NCBI GenBank assembly: GCA_035702985.1
Contig: DASSZD010000161.1
Span: 1 to 64,000, forward strand
DNA length: 64,000 bases
Direction of reading: 5' to 3'
Source: JAKAXG01 sp035702985
Lineage (GTDB): Bacteria > Actinomycetota > Acidimicrobiia > Acidimicrobiales > Palsa-688
Positions 48,722 to 57,333 of this stretch are shown here, one piece after another (position 1 is the stretch's first letter; each line of letters starts with the position of its first letter). The notes beneath the pieces were generated by a model. It saw nothing but the letters and a program-made list of their open reading frames with translations. It had not been told where the DNA came from and ran no database searches. The position numbers were made by a program, and so were the translations under genes.

Positions 48722-49503
48722 GCCGGCTTCAGGACGGCGCCGAACACTCCCGGCCGGTTGCCCTGCACACCTGCGCCGTGGGGGGCGTCGATCCCGGATG
48801 TGAACTCGGCGAACGCCGAGTTGTGGTCGACATCGTCGACCAGCAGCAGTCCGCCCGGTCGCAGCGCCGACCAGGCCAGGCGCATCTCGAACAGCATGTT
48901 GGACCGGGTGTGGAGGCTGTCGTGGACGAACAGGTCCAGGGGGGGGTTGGCCTCGATGATCTTCGGCAGCAGGCGTCGGCTGCCCCCTCTCAGCCACGTC
49001 CACCGTCCACCGAGGGCCGGGTCGACGGCGGCCCCCGCCCCGCCGCTCTTGACCAGGTTGACCTCCGGCAGGTCGATGCTCCACAGGTGGCCGCACCCGT
49101 TGGCCTCCAGGGCCGACAGGATCACCGCGCTGGTGAAGCCGCGGGCCACCCCCGTCTCCACCGCCCGCTCCGGGCGCAGATGCCGGGTGGCCGCCCACAC
49201 CGCGGTCATGGTCCCCAGGCCCGAGTCGTGGTAGTGCCGCTCGGGGAACCGGTCGGTGATGGCCTTCCACACCGCGTCGAACGGGGCGCACACCTCGCAG
49301 GGACCGGTCACGCCGAGGAGGCGGTGCACCACCTCGGTGGCCGTCCCCTCCGACCCCAGCCCGGCCGGGGCGTCGGTCTGCTTCTCCCGGCGCCGCTCCC
49401 ACTCGCTGGCCAGCCGGTCAGCCAGCTCCTGGGGCCGGTTCCAGTAGTAGAGGGCGCTGTCGAGGAGCGGTCTGGGCGCGGGGGCGGTAGGGGTCTGGGT
49501 CAC
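48718..49503 (-). CDS. Class I SAM-dependent methyltransferase
   Basis: 261 residues from GTG at 49503 (GGGGAA upstream). The SAM site is AVETGVARGFTSAVILSAL (motif I E-x-G-x-x-x-G-x-T-S), followed by HLWSIDLPEVN and DLFVHDSLHTRSNMLFEMRLAWSALRPGGLLLVDDVD, the pattern of Methyltransf_24 family proteins. It would methylate sugar or lipid hydroxyls in the surface polymer. Translation is coupled to the downstream glycoside hydrolase. Divergent from the sigma factor gene over a 153-base gap containing paired CGATGA repeats. Confidence 0.85.
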   Translation of the reverse strand: MTQTPTAPAPRPLLDSALYYWNRPQELADRLASEWERRREKQTDAPAGLGSEGTATEVVHRLLGVTGPCEVCAPFDAVWKAITDRFPERHYHDSGLGTMTAVWAATRHLRPERAVETGVARGFTSAVILSALEANGCGHLWSIDLPEVNLVKSGGAGAAVDPALGGRWTWLRGGSRRLLPKIIEANPPLDLFVHDSLHTRSNMLFEMRLAWSALRPGGLLLVDDVDHNSAFAEFTSGIDAPHGAGVQGNRPGVFGAVLKPA

Positions 49504-49557
49504 CGGTATTCCCCGTTCGCTGTCCGCCGGTCGGACTCCTCCAGCCCGACGCCACTT

Positions 49558-49583
49558 CGATGAGAATTTTTTCAAAACGATGA
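49558..49583. promoter_or_regulatory. Paired CGATGA repeats around an A/T island
   Basis: CGATGA occurs at 49558-49563 and 49578-49583, 20 bases apart (two helical turns) in direct orientation, with GAATTTTTTCAAAA between them. This is the most A/T-rich spot between the divergent methyltransferase and sigma factor genes and is a likely activator or repressor site for both. A second A/T island (51125-51136) follows the sigma gene. Confidence 0.4.
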
Positions 49584-49656
49584 CGCGGACAGGAGGATCC
49601 CCACCCGGCCCGGCGAACCCTGGTAAGGGCAAAGAGCGCAAGAAGGGCATCCAGGG

Positions 49657-50991
49657 ATGATCGGCTCCACGGGCTTGAGCGAACTCCAGATAGCGGCGAC
49701 GGACCGCGCCGCCGTGGACCGCTTCCAGGAGGGCGAGTGGGCGGCGTTCGACGAGCTCTACGAGCGCCACTGGGACCGGCTCTACCGTTACTGCCAGTAC
49801 CGCCTGCGGGACCGCCACGAGGCCGAGGACGTGGCCCAGGAGGCCTTCGTGCGGGCCTGGCGCTCGATGCCCGCTTTCGGTGGTGACCGTAACTTCTATC
49901 CGTGGCTGCGGGTGGTGGCTGCCAACCTGTGCACCGACGCCCTGCGCCGACGGTCCCGGTCCGAGCCGGCCGCCGACCTCGACCTGGACTCGCTCCAGGG
50001 CGTCGAGCACCCGGAGACGACCCGCCTGGAGCGCGAGGACGACCGCCAGATGGTCCGTCAGGCCCTGGCCCGGTTGAACGCCCGGCACCAGACCGCCCTG
50101 ATGATGCGCGAGGAAGAGGGGCTGGCCTACGAGGAGATAGCCGCCCGGACCGGCGTGAGCACCGCCACCGTGGAGTCCCTGCTGTGGCGGGCCCGCCAGG
50201 CGTTCCGCCGGGAGTTCACCGTACTGTCGGCCGGACAGGCCTGCCTGGCCATCCTGGCCGTGCCCGCGGCGCTGACCGGTCGGTTCCGGTCTCTCCTGCA
50301 GGCGGTGACATCCCGCTTCCATTCGCGGATGAGCCTGGCGGGGTTCCTCTCGTACTCCTCGGACGCCGCTGGCTACCACAGCGCCGCTCTCACGACCGCG
50401 GGGGTGGCCGTCGCCACCGTCGTCGCGGCTGCGGTCGGCATCGGCGCGGCCGGTCCGAGCGCCCCGGCTCCGCCTCCCGTGACCGTGTTCGCCCCCGGCT
50501 CCCCGGTGGCCGCCTCCGGCTCGAGCGCGCCGACGGCTCCTGGGCCCGCTGCCAGCCGCTCCCGGTCCACGGCGTCCACGCCCGTCCCGTCCCCGGGCCC
50601 GGGTTCGAAGCCGGCCGCCGGTACGGGCTCCGCCCCGGTCAGCGGCCCGTCGTCCACCGTCGGGGTCGGCCCCGCCACGACGACCGGTGGCGCGGGTGGG
50701 GGGACGCGGGCCTGGAAGCTCCCCGCAGTGGTCATCCCACTGCACCCCGGCACGCCGGCGGCCACGCCGGCCAGCCAGTACCCCGTGTCGGTGGTGGCCG
50801 GATCCTTGGTGATCGGCATCGACCCGGCTCCGGTGACTTCCCTGGCCCGCTCCGCCGCGACCAAGCTGTCCTCCCCGCTGGCGCCGGTGGCCGCGGCCAC
50901 CCGGGCGGCGACCGGAGCAGTGGCCGGCGCGCCGGGATCCCATGCGGCGGGGACGGGCACGGCCTGCCTGCCGACCGCTCCGGGGTGCTGA
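49657..50991 (+). CDS. Membrane-tethered ECF sigma factor with extracytoplasmic tail
   Basis: 444 residues from ATG at 49657. Region sigma-2 (about 22-95) has FDELYERHWDRLYRYCQYRL, EAEDVAQEAFVRAWRS and PWLRVVAANLCTDALRR; region sigma-4 (130-187) has LNARHQTALMMREEEGLAYEEI, TGVSTATVESLLWRARQAFR. These are normal ECF (group IV) domains, except that a transmembrane helix (243-265, AALTTAGVAVATVVAAAVGIGAA) and a 180-residue Pro/Ser/Thr/Ala-rich tail follow. ECF factors are usually soluble and held by a separate anti-sigma; here the sensor part appears fused. The gene faces the polysaccharide genes downstream and is divergent from the methyltransferase. No anti-sigma gene is adjacent. A short soluble form released by proteolysis is a plausible working mode. 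Confidence 0.85.
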   Translation: MIGSTGLSELQIAATDRAAVDRFQEGEWAAFDELYERHWDRLYRYCQYRLRDRHEAEDVAQEAFVRAWRSMPAFGGDRNFYPWLRVVAANLCTDALRRRSRSEPAADLDLDSLQGVEHPETTRLEREDDRQMVRQALARLNARHQTALMMREEEGLAYEEIAARTGVSTATVESLLWRARQAFRREFTVLSAGQACLAILAVPAALTGRFRSLLQAVTSRFHSRMSLAGFLSYSSDAAGYHSAALTTAGVAVATVVAAAVGIGAAGPSAPAPPPVTVFAPGSPVAASGSSAPTAPGPAASRSRSTASTPVPSPGPGSKPAAGTGSAPVSGPSSTVGVGPATTTGGAGGGTRAWKLPAVVIPLHPGTPAATPASQYPVSVVAGSLVIGIDPAPVTSLARSAATKLSSPLAPVAAATRAATGAVAGAPGSHAAGTGTACLPTAPGC

Positions 50992-51122
50992 TCAGTACCG
51001 GAGCGTAAGTGCCCAGCCGCCGGGTTCGACCTTCGGAACAGGTGCGAAGCCGGCTGCTGACCGTCCCCGTCCGGCCCACGCCCCGGGTGTCGGGCCGCCC
51101 CTGCGCCCGCCGCCCGGTTCGG

Positions 51123-51139
51123 GGAAGAAAAATTTTCCG
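51123..51139. promoter_or_regulatory. A/T island with AAAATTTT palindrome upstream of GT2
   Basis: In otherwise very GC-rich DNA the stretch GGAAGAAAAATTTTCCG (51123-51139) carries the palindrome AAAATTTT (51129-51136). It lies about 88 bases before the GT2 start and resembles the A/T island near 49570 on the other side of the sigma gene. It may be a nucleoid protein (Lsr2-like) site or the promoter of the GT2-led operon. Confidence 0.35.
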
Positions 51140-51224
51140 ATCCGACCGCAAGTTCTGTCGTCCCCGAGCGTTCACATCCCGTCGGCCAAGGGGCCGGAGC
51201 GACAAAGCCCAGACGGAGACTTGC

Positions 51225-52094
51225 GTGCAACTCAGCCGACCAGGCCATGCCTACCCCCGCGCTGCCCGCGACGCGTCCGCTCCAGGGGACGTTGACCCGC
51301 TCGCCGGCTACGCCCAGGTGCCGGTAACCGCGGTGATCCCGGCCATGAACGAGGCGGCCAACCTGCCGCACGTGCTCACCCGGCTGCCGGCCTGCGTGAC
51401 CGAGGTCATCCTGGTCGACGGTCACTCCACCGACGACACCGTCGATGTGGCCCGTCAGGTGCGCCCCGACATCCGCATCGTCACCCAGGACGGCAGGGGC
51501 AAGGGCAACGCCTTGAAGTGTGGCTTCGAGGCGGCCACCGGCCAGATCATCGTCATGCTCGACGCCGACGGCTCCACCGATCCCGGCGAGATCCCGGCCT
51601 ACGTCGCCTCCCTCTACGAGGGAGCCGAATTCGCCAAGGGGAGCCGCTTCCTCAACGGTGGGGGCAGCTCCGACATCACCTGGCTGCGCCGAACGGGCAA
51701 CTGGTTCCTCTCGGGGATGGTCAACCGGATCTGGGACGCCGGCTACACCGACCTCTGCTACGGATTCAACGCCTTCTGGGCTCACTGCCTCGAGCACATC
51801 GCCCCCGACTGCGACGGCTTCGAGGTGGAGACCCTGATGAACGTCCGGGCCGCGTCGGCCGGGCTGCGCATCGTCGAGGTTCCCAGCTTCGAGCACGACC
51901 GGATCTACGGGCAGAGCAACCTGCGGGTCGGGCGCGACGGCCTGAGGGTGCTGCGCACCATCATCCAGGAATGGCGGCGCGGCCGGCGCCGGGACATCTG
52001 GCTGGCCGATGAGCGCCCGGTCGACGCAGCCGGCGTGGCGGCAGAGGTCGTCGAGCCCCTGCCCGCCCTGGCGGGCGTGGACGAGGTCCTCTGA
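51225..52094 (+). CDS. GT2 polyprenyl-phosphate sugar transferase-like
   Basis: 289 residues from GTG at 51225, with ACGGAG 7 bases upstream. The GT-A fold starts VTAVIPAMNEAANL; DGHSTDDT, GKGNALKCGFEAATG and VMLDADGSTDP give the DXD metal site. The Dpm1/GtrB-like motif FAKGSRF follows. No C-terminal helices are visible, so it would work as a soluble or peripheral transferase that loads a sugar on a polyprenyl phosphate; GT-C enzymes encoded downstream would use the product. It begins a run of genes on the plus strand (51225-58554). Confidence 0.85.
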   Translation: MQLSRPGHAYPRAARDASAPGDVDPLAGYAQVPVTAVIPAMNEAANLPHVLTRLPACVTEVILVDGHSTDDTVDVARQVRPDIRIVTQDGRGKGNALKCGFEAATGQIIVMLDADGSTDPGEIPAYVASLYEGAEFAKGSRFLNGGGSSDITWLRRTGNWFLSGMVNRIWDAGYTDLCYGFNAFWAHCLEHIAPDCDGFEVETLMNVRAASAGLRIVEVPSFEHDRIYGQSNLRVGRDGLRVLRTIIQEWRRGRRRDIWLADERPVDAAGVAAEVVEPLPALAGVDEVL

Positions 52095-52117
52095 GCGCAA
52101 CGGAGCGGTCCGGCCTG

Positions 52118-53272
52118 GTGGGCTTGCGCGTCGGGATGGTCACCCCCCGGTACCCGCCGGGGAGGGGCGGGGTGGAGGAGGTCGTGGCCAATCAGGCCAG
52201 GGTCCTGGCCGAACGCGGCCACCGGGTGGAGGTCCTGACCCACACCAACGACCGGGCTGCCACCGGAACCGTCCGCGAGGGCGGGGTGACGGTGACCCGC
52301 TACCGGGGCGTGACCGGATCCGAGCGCTACCCGGTGGCGCCGGGCCTGTACCCGGCCCTGCGGCGGGCCGCCGGCCGATTCGACGTGGTCCACGCCCACC
52401 ACTACCACGACGCCGCAGCCATGGCCGTGCTGGGGTTGCCGGCCTCGGTCCCGGTGGTGTTCACCCCGCACCTGCACGGCGGTGGTCACACCGTCGCGGC
52501 CCGGCTGATGCACCTCTTCTACGGGCCGTTGGGGCGGCGGCTGTTCGACCGGGCCGATCGGGTGGCTTGTGTGTCGGAGGCCGAGGCCGACCTGGTGGCC
52601 TCCATGTTCCCGACCGCCGCTGTCAGGACCACCGTGGTCCGCAACGGGTTGCGCCTGCGCAGCCGGCCCCCCGGCCCGTACGACGGGCGATCGGCTCCCC
52701 TGCTGCTGAGCTTCGGCCGGCTGGAGCACTACAAGCGCCAGGATCTGGCCATCCGGGCCCTGGCCCACCTCCCGGGCTGGGAGTTGGCCATCGTCGGCGA
52801 CGGCCCGGCAGGCCCGGAGCTGCGCGATCTGGCCTCCCGCACCGGCGTCGCCGACCGGGTGCACTTCCCCGGCCGGGTCAGCGACGACGATCTGGGCCGG
52901 TGGATGGCCCGGGCGTGGGCGTTCGTCTCCATGTCGGAGAAGGAGGCGTTCGGCCTCACCCTCCTCGAAGCGGCCGCCTGGGGCATCCCCGTGGTGGCGT
53001 CGGCCATACCGGCCCATCGGGAGGTCTCGGGCCTGGTGCCCGGGGAGGTGCAGCTGGTGACAAGCGGCACTGACCCGCAATCGCTGGCAGGATCCGTGGC
53101 CCGGGCAGCGAAACCAATGACGAAGGTCGAGCCGCGGTCCTGGGTCGAAAGCCTGTCCTGGGCCTCCGCCGGCCAGTCCCTAGAAGCCGTCTACCGCACC
53201 CTGGCGGAAGCGGCCACCACCCCGATCAATGACCTCGATACTCGACCCCCTCTCATCGCTCCCCGGACCTGA
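52118..53272 (+). CDS. GT4 family glycosyltransferase
   Basis: 384 residues from GTG at 52118. Starts LRVGMVTPRYPPGRGGVEEVV, with VVHAHHYHDAAAMAVL, VFTPHLHGGGHT, LSFGRLEHYKRQDLAIRAL and the EX7E motif EKEAFGLTLLEAAAWG then IPVVASAIPAHREV. This is the GT4 (GDP/UDP-sugar) type. It lies 23 bases after the GT2 stop and overlaps the GT-C gene by 44 bases at its end, so it is in the same operon. It probably builds the repeat unit of the surface polymer. The last 20 residues overlap the next gene. Confidence 0.9.
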   Translation: MGLRVGMVTPRYPPGRGGVEEVVANQARVLAERGHRVEVLTHTNDRAATGTVREGGVTVTRYRGVTGSERYPVAPGLYPALRRAAGRFDVVHAHHYHDAAAMAVLGLPASVPVVFTPHLHGGGHTVAARLMHLFYGPLGRRLFDRADRVACVSEAEADLVASMFPTAAVRTTVVRNGLRLRSRPPGPYDGRSAPLLLSFGRLEHYKRQDLAIRALAHLPGWELAIVGDGPAGPELRDLASRTGVADRVHFPGRVSDDDLGRWMARAWAFVSMSEKEAFGLTLLEAAAWGIPVVASAIPAHREVSGLVPGEVQLVTSGTDPQSLAGSVARAAKPMTKVEPRSWVESLSWASAGQSLEAVYRTLAEAATTPINDLDTRPPLIAPRT

Positions 53273-55208
53273 CCTGGATCGGGCGGGCGAGCCGCTCGAC
53301 GACGTCGGGTCCACCAGCGCGGTCCGCTTCTGGGCGGCGCCGGTACTCGGCCTGCTCGTCGGCGTGCCCCTGGTCGTCTACTCCTTCTATTACGCCGCGA
53401 CCCACCAGACCAGCCAGGTGGAGTTCGACCTGTTCTGGCTGGGCATCCTGGCCTTCGCCGGCCCGGCCGGGTACCGGGCACTCGGTCGGCGGGCCACGTC
53501 GACGCAGCGCTGGGTGCTGGTGGCCATGCTCGGGGCGTGGGACTACTTCCCCAAGTTCCTCCGTGACCCCGGCTCGCCGCTCTACAGCGACGAGATGGCC
53601 CACTACCACCAGACCGTGCAGGTCGCCCAGTCCGGCCATCTGTACCCGGCCAACACCCTCATCCCGATCATCAGCCAGTTCCCCGGCCAGCAGGCCCTCG
53701 TCGCCGCCCTCCACGATGTGACCGGCCTGTCGGTGTGGGCCGTGGCGGAGATAATGCTGGCCTTCTTCCACGTGGCCGCGGCGGTGGGGATCATGGCTCT
53801 GGCCGCCCGCCTGACCGGCTCGTACCGGGCCGCAGCCGTCGCCGCGCTCACCTTCGCAGTGACCCCCAACTTCATGTTCTTCGACTCGGAGTACTCCTAC
53901 GAGTCCTTCGCCGTGCCCATGGTCATCTGGACCTTGGTGGCCGTGGTCAACGCCACCGCCCGCGGCGAGCAGCGCCGCAGCCGCTGGGCGTGGACCGCGG
54001 TCGGGTCGGTCACCGGCCTGGCCTGCGTCATAACCCACCACCTGAGCAGCTACATCCTGGCCGTCCTGCTGGTCCTGATCGCCGGCGCCCACACCTACGC
54101 CGGCCGCAAGGGTATGGGTCCGGTGACCAGCCGGGCCGCCCGCAAGGCGGCGTGGACGCTGGCCGGGGTGGTCGTCGGCGGGGCTGCGCTGTGGCTGATC
54201 CCGGCCCACGACGTGTTCGGCTACTACTCGCCGTACATCACCGGCGGGGTCAACGAGGTGTTCCACATCCTCAACCGGTCCGGCAAGTCCCGGACCCTGT
54301 TCAAGGCCTCGCCCAGCCCGCTGTACGAGAAGGCCTTCGCCTTCCTGTCCCCGCTGCTCATGCTGGCGCTGGTCGTGGTCGCCGTGCGCCGGCACCGCCG
54401 GCGGCTGGTATCGCTCGGACCCACCTTCGTGGTTCTCACCGTCTTCGGGGCCGTCGGCTACTTCGCCTCGCTGCCGTTCCTCCTCACCTCCTTCGGCAAC
54501 GAGGGGGGCCGGCGCAGCTGGACCTTCACCTACATCGGCTTGGCCCTGCTGGCCGGGGCGGTCATGGAGCACTACCTCTCCCGCCGGGTGGCCGAGCCGC
54601 AGGACCAGCCGGCGGGCGACGGGCGGGCGGCCGGCGGGTGGCGCAGGCGGCGCTGGCCGGCGATCACCGCCGCCGCGCTCATCGTGCTCCTGATCGGCAA
54701 CACGGACTCCTCCGTCGACGTCGAGTACCGGTTCCCCGGTCCGTACGTGTACGGCTCCGACACCCGGTCGCTGACCGATGAGCTCATGTACGTCACCCGG
54801 TGGTTCCAGCAGACGCAGCCCCCGGATCCGACCGTCATCACCGATCGCTACACCGGGCTGCCCCTCGGCGGCTTCGCCGGGGCCAACCTGGCTCAGCCAT
54901 CCAAGGGTTTCCCGTTCTGGGACCTGTACTTCAAGGCCGGTCAGCCACCGGTGGGTCTGCTCACCGAGATCGGCTTCTCCGGCTACGACTACCTCATCGT
55001 CGACGACCGCATGGCCCGGTACCTGCCGGCCATCGGGGCGTACTTCACCGCTTCGGAGCCAGGAGCGTTCGACCACACCAAGCCGGTCCCGCTCCAGGCC
55101 CTGACCCGCTACCACCTGGAGCCGTGGGCCACCGAGGTGCTCAACACCAACCACTACTCCGTGTACCGGCTCAACCCGGCGCTGCTGCAGGGGCTGGCCG
55201 GATCATGA
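53229..55208 (+). CDS. Multi-span membrane glycosyltransferase-like protein (GT-C)
   Basis: 659 residues from ATG at 53229. About 12 helices; the first long external loop contains LYSDEMAHYHQTVQVAQSG with acidic Asp-Glu residues in the GT-C catalytic position (YxDExxH). Further stretches are PNFMFFDSEYSYESFAVPMVIW and HHLSSYILAVLLVLIAGAHTY. The C-terminal domain is soluble and external (RYTGLPLGGFAGANLAQPSKGF, YDYLIVDDRMARYLP). Such proteins move sugars from polyprenyl phosphates onto an outer chain. It is coupled to the next gene by an ATGA overlap. Related in type to the protein at 33842. Confidence 0.8.
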   Translation: MTSILDPLSSLPGPDLDRAGEPLDDVGSTSAVRFWAAPVLGLLVGVPLVVYSFYYAATHQTSQVEFDLFWLGILAFAGPAGYRALGRRATSTQRWVLVAMLGAWDYFPKFLRDPGSPLYSDEMAHYHQTVQVAQSGHLYPANTLIPIISQFPGQQALVAALHDVTGLSVWAVAEIMLAFFHVAAAVGIMALAARLTGSYRAAAVAALTFAVTPNFMFFDSEYSYESFAVPMVIWTLVAVVNATARGEQRRSRWAWTAVGSVTGLACVITHHLSSYILAVLLVLIAGAHTYAGRKGMGPVTSRAARKAAWTLAGVVVGGAALWLIPAHDVFGYYSPYITGGVNEVFHILNRSGKSRTLFKASPSPLYEKAFAFLSPLLMLALVVVAVRRHRRRLVSLGPTFVVLTVFGAVGYFASLPFLLTSFGNEGGRRSWTFTYIGLALLAGAVMEHYLSRRVAEPQDQPAGDGRAAGGWRRRRWPAITAAALIVLLIGNTDSSVDVEYRFPGPYVYGSDTRSLTDELMYVTRWFQQTQPPDPTVITDRYTGLPLGGFAGANLAQPSKGFPFWDLYFKAGQPPVGLLTEIGFSGYDYLIVDDRMARYLPAIGAYFTASEPGAFDHTKPVPLQALTRYHLEPWATEVLNTNHYSVYRLNPALLQGLAGS

Positions 55209-56041
55209 TCGCCACCCCTACCCCCGGTACCGACGGTCGCGCCGGCCGTCCGATCAGCTTGGCCCGTCTGGCCGCTCTCCCGGTTGCCGCCGTCCTGGCG
55301 GCCCTGGCCCTGAGCAGCTGGGCCGGGATCCACCAGGCCGCTGGGGCGCTGCTGGTGGCCGGGGTGGTGTGGGCCGGCTACGGGGTCGTGGTCCGGTTGT
55401 TCCCGGGGCTCGACGCCGTCCCCGCCCTGGTCCTGGCCGGGATGCTCGGCGCCTGCGTGGTGGCCCTGCTGGTCGTGGCGGTGTACGCGGCCGGAGTGAC
55501 CGTGACCCCCAGCCACATGGTGATCACCGTCGCCGCCGGCGCAGCGGCGCTGGTCGTCGTCGGCGAGGTTCTGGGCCGGGCCGCCCCCCGGATGCGCTGG
55601 TGGGCCAGCCGGCGGACCGTCACCTTCGCGGTACTCACGGCAACGGCGTGCGGGCTGCTCGTCGTCGACGCCGGGGCGGTCACCGCCCGCCTGGCCCCCC
55701 GCTCCGCCCCGGCGCCGTACTCGGCGTTCGGCTTCGCCGGGCCGGCCGCCCGGTGGAGCCAGGAGCTGGAGGTCTCTCCGGGCCAGGTGCTGACCGTCCC
55801 CCTCCAGATCGTCAACCACACCGGCCACCGGGCCCGCTTCGTGGTGCAGTCGCAGATCGGCGGGACGGCGCAGACGCTGGCCACCGTCGAGGTGGGCCGG
55901 GCGGCCAGCTGGACGGCCTCGTTCCCGGTCGCCATGCCCGAGACCGGCTGCCCCTCCCGTCTGGTGTTCACCGCCCGCTCCGCGGCCACCACCGAGATGC
56001 TGGACGTATGGCTGCAGTGGAACGACCCCAGCTGCGCCTGA
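55205..56041 (+). CDS. Membrane protein with external beta-rich domain (DUF1616-like)
   Basis: 278 residues from ATG at 55205 (ATGA overlap). Five hydrophobic spans (about 20-40, 45-64, 72-95, 103-120, 138-158) are followed by an external domain (about 170-278) of beta strands: ELEVSPGQVLTVPLQIVNHTGHRARFVVQSQIGG and MPETGCPSRLVF with two Cys. The arrangement resembles DUF1616-type proteins, which often lie in archaeal and actinobacterial surface-glycan clusters. No catalytic motif. It may help assemble or present the polysaccharide. The end overlaps the flippase start. Confidence 0.65.
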   Translation: MIATPTPGTDGRAGRPISLARLAALPVAAVLAALALSSWAGIHQAAGALLVAGVVWAGYGVVVRLFPGLDAVPALVLAGMLGACVVALLVVAVYAAGVTVTPSHMVITVAAGAAALVVVGEVLGRAAPRMRWWASRRTVTFAVLTATACGLLVVDAGAVTARLAPRSAPAPYSAFGFAGPAARWSQELEVSPGQVLTVPLQIVNHTGHRARFVVQSQIGGTAQTLATVEVGRAASWTASFPVAMPETGCPSRLVFTARSAATTEMLDVWLQWNDPSCA

Positions 56042-57330
56042 GCACCCTGCGGGCCTCCCGCGCCGTGGTCACGCGGGACCCGCTGGTGCGAAACAGCGTC
56101 TTCCTGATGGCGACCACCGTCGCCAACAGCCTGCTGGGCTTCGCCTACTGGGTGGTCGCGGCACGGCTTTTCCCCACCTCCACCATCGGACTGGCGGCGG
56201 CGTTCATCGCCGCTTTCTCCATGGCCGCCATGATCGCCAACCCGGCCGTGCACTCGGGCCTCACGCAGGCCCTGCCCCGGTCCGGGTCCGGGCCGGAGTG
56301 GTCGGCGCTGGTCAACGGCGGGTTGATCCTCGGCACGGCTGCGTCGGTGGTGATCGGGGCGCTGGTCGGTGTGATCCTGCCGGTGGTCTCCCCGGAGTTC
56401 GCTTCGGTCACCCGCAGCGGTCTCAGCTTCGCCGGCTTCGTGGCCGGGGTGGTGGGGGTGGTGGCCGGCATCATTGTGGACTACACGTTCGTCGCCGAGC
56501 GGTCCTCCGGCGTGATGTTCGTTCGTAACGTGGCGTTCGGGGTGGCCAAGATCCCGCTGCTGTTCGTGGCCCTGGCCGTGTCCGGCCGCCACTCCAGTAC
56601 CGGCATCTGGGGCGGCTGGGTGGCGGCGACGCTCGTGACCATCGCCGCCGCCGTCGTTGTGGGCTTCCCGTACCTGGGCCGGGGCTACCGCTTCGTGGTG
56701 GAGGGGGGAGGCCGCCGCATGCGGGCCCTGGTGCGCGACCTGGCCGGCCACCACGTCACCAACCTGGGCTGCCTGCTGCCGATGTACGTCATGCCCGTCG
56801 AGGTGGTGGCCCGGGTCTCGAGCCAGGCCAACGCCTATTTCTACGTGACGTGGATGCTCTGCTCCCTGTTCTTCATGGTCAGCCCTTCGGTGGCCTCCTC
56901 GCTGTTCGCCGAGGGCTCCCACGATCCGGCCGCCATCCGTCGCACCGCGCTTCGCAGCGCCCGCATCACCGGCCTCCTGCTGGTCGCCCCGATGGCCGGC
57001 TACCTGCTGCTCGGACGTTTCGTCCTCGGGATCTACGGGGCCGGTTATGCCCGCAACGGGACCGGCCTGCTCATGGTGCTGGTCGCCTCGGCCGTGCCCG
57101 ACGCCGTGACCAACCTGTACGTGAGCGTCCTGCGGGTGGAGCGCCGACTGGTCGAGTCATCGGTGCTCAACGTGGGGATGGCGGTGATCGCCATCGTCGG
57201 CGCCTGGTTGCTGCTCCCGCCGCTCGGCATCGTGGGAGCCGGCCTGGCCTGGCTCATCGCCCAGTCGGCCGGCACGGTCTGGACGCTGCTGTGGGTGTGG
57301 CGGCGCGAGATGGCTGCCGTCCCGGCCTGA
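56008..57330 (+). CDS. Polysaccharide flippase (Wzx/MATE-like)
   Basis: 440 residues from ATG at 56008, overlapping the previous gene by 34 bases; the start gives a short charged N-terminus (ERPQLRLSTLRASRAVV) before helix 1. About 12-13 helices (for example RNSVFLMATTVANSLLGFAYWVVAARLF, GLAAAFIAAFSMAAMI and ILPVVSPEF). The profile fits the oligosaccharide flippase/MVF superfamily that moves undecaprenyl-linked sugars across the membrane. Position between glycosyltransferase genes supports this. No polymerase (Wzy) is recognised next to it; the GT-C proteins may substitute. Confidence 0.82.
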   Translation: MAAVERPQLRLSTLRASRAVVTRDPLVRNSVFLMATTVANSLLGFAYWVVAARLFPTSTIGLAAAFIAAFSMAAMIANPAVHSGLTQALPRSGSGPEWSALVNGGLILGTAASVVIGALVGVILPVVSPEFASVTRSGLSFAGFVAGVVGVVAGIIVDYTFVAERSSGVMFVRNVAFGVAKIPLLFVALAVSGRHSSTGIWGGWVAATLVTIAAAVVVGFPYLGRGYRFVVEGGGRRMRALVRDLAGHHVTNLGCLLPMYVMPVEVVARVSSQANAYFYVTWMLCSLFFMVSPSVASSLFAEGSHDPAAIRRTALRSARITGLLLVAPMAGYLLLGRFVLGIYGAGYARNGTGLLMVLVASAVPDAVTNLYVSVLRVERRLVESSVLNVGMAVIAIVGAWLLLPPLGIVGAGLAWLIAQSAGTVWTLLWVWRREMAAVPA

Positions 57331-57333
57331 ACC

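Noticed and set aside
51009..51224. N-terminal extension of the GT2 gene to 51009
   Set aside because: The added 72 residues are Arg/Pro-rich without similarity to GT2 proteins, and the start at 51225 has a good SD.
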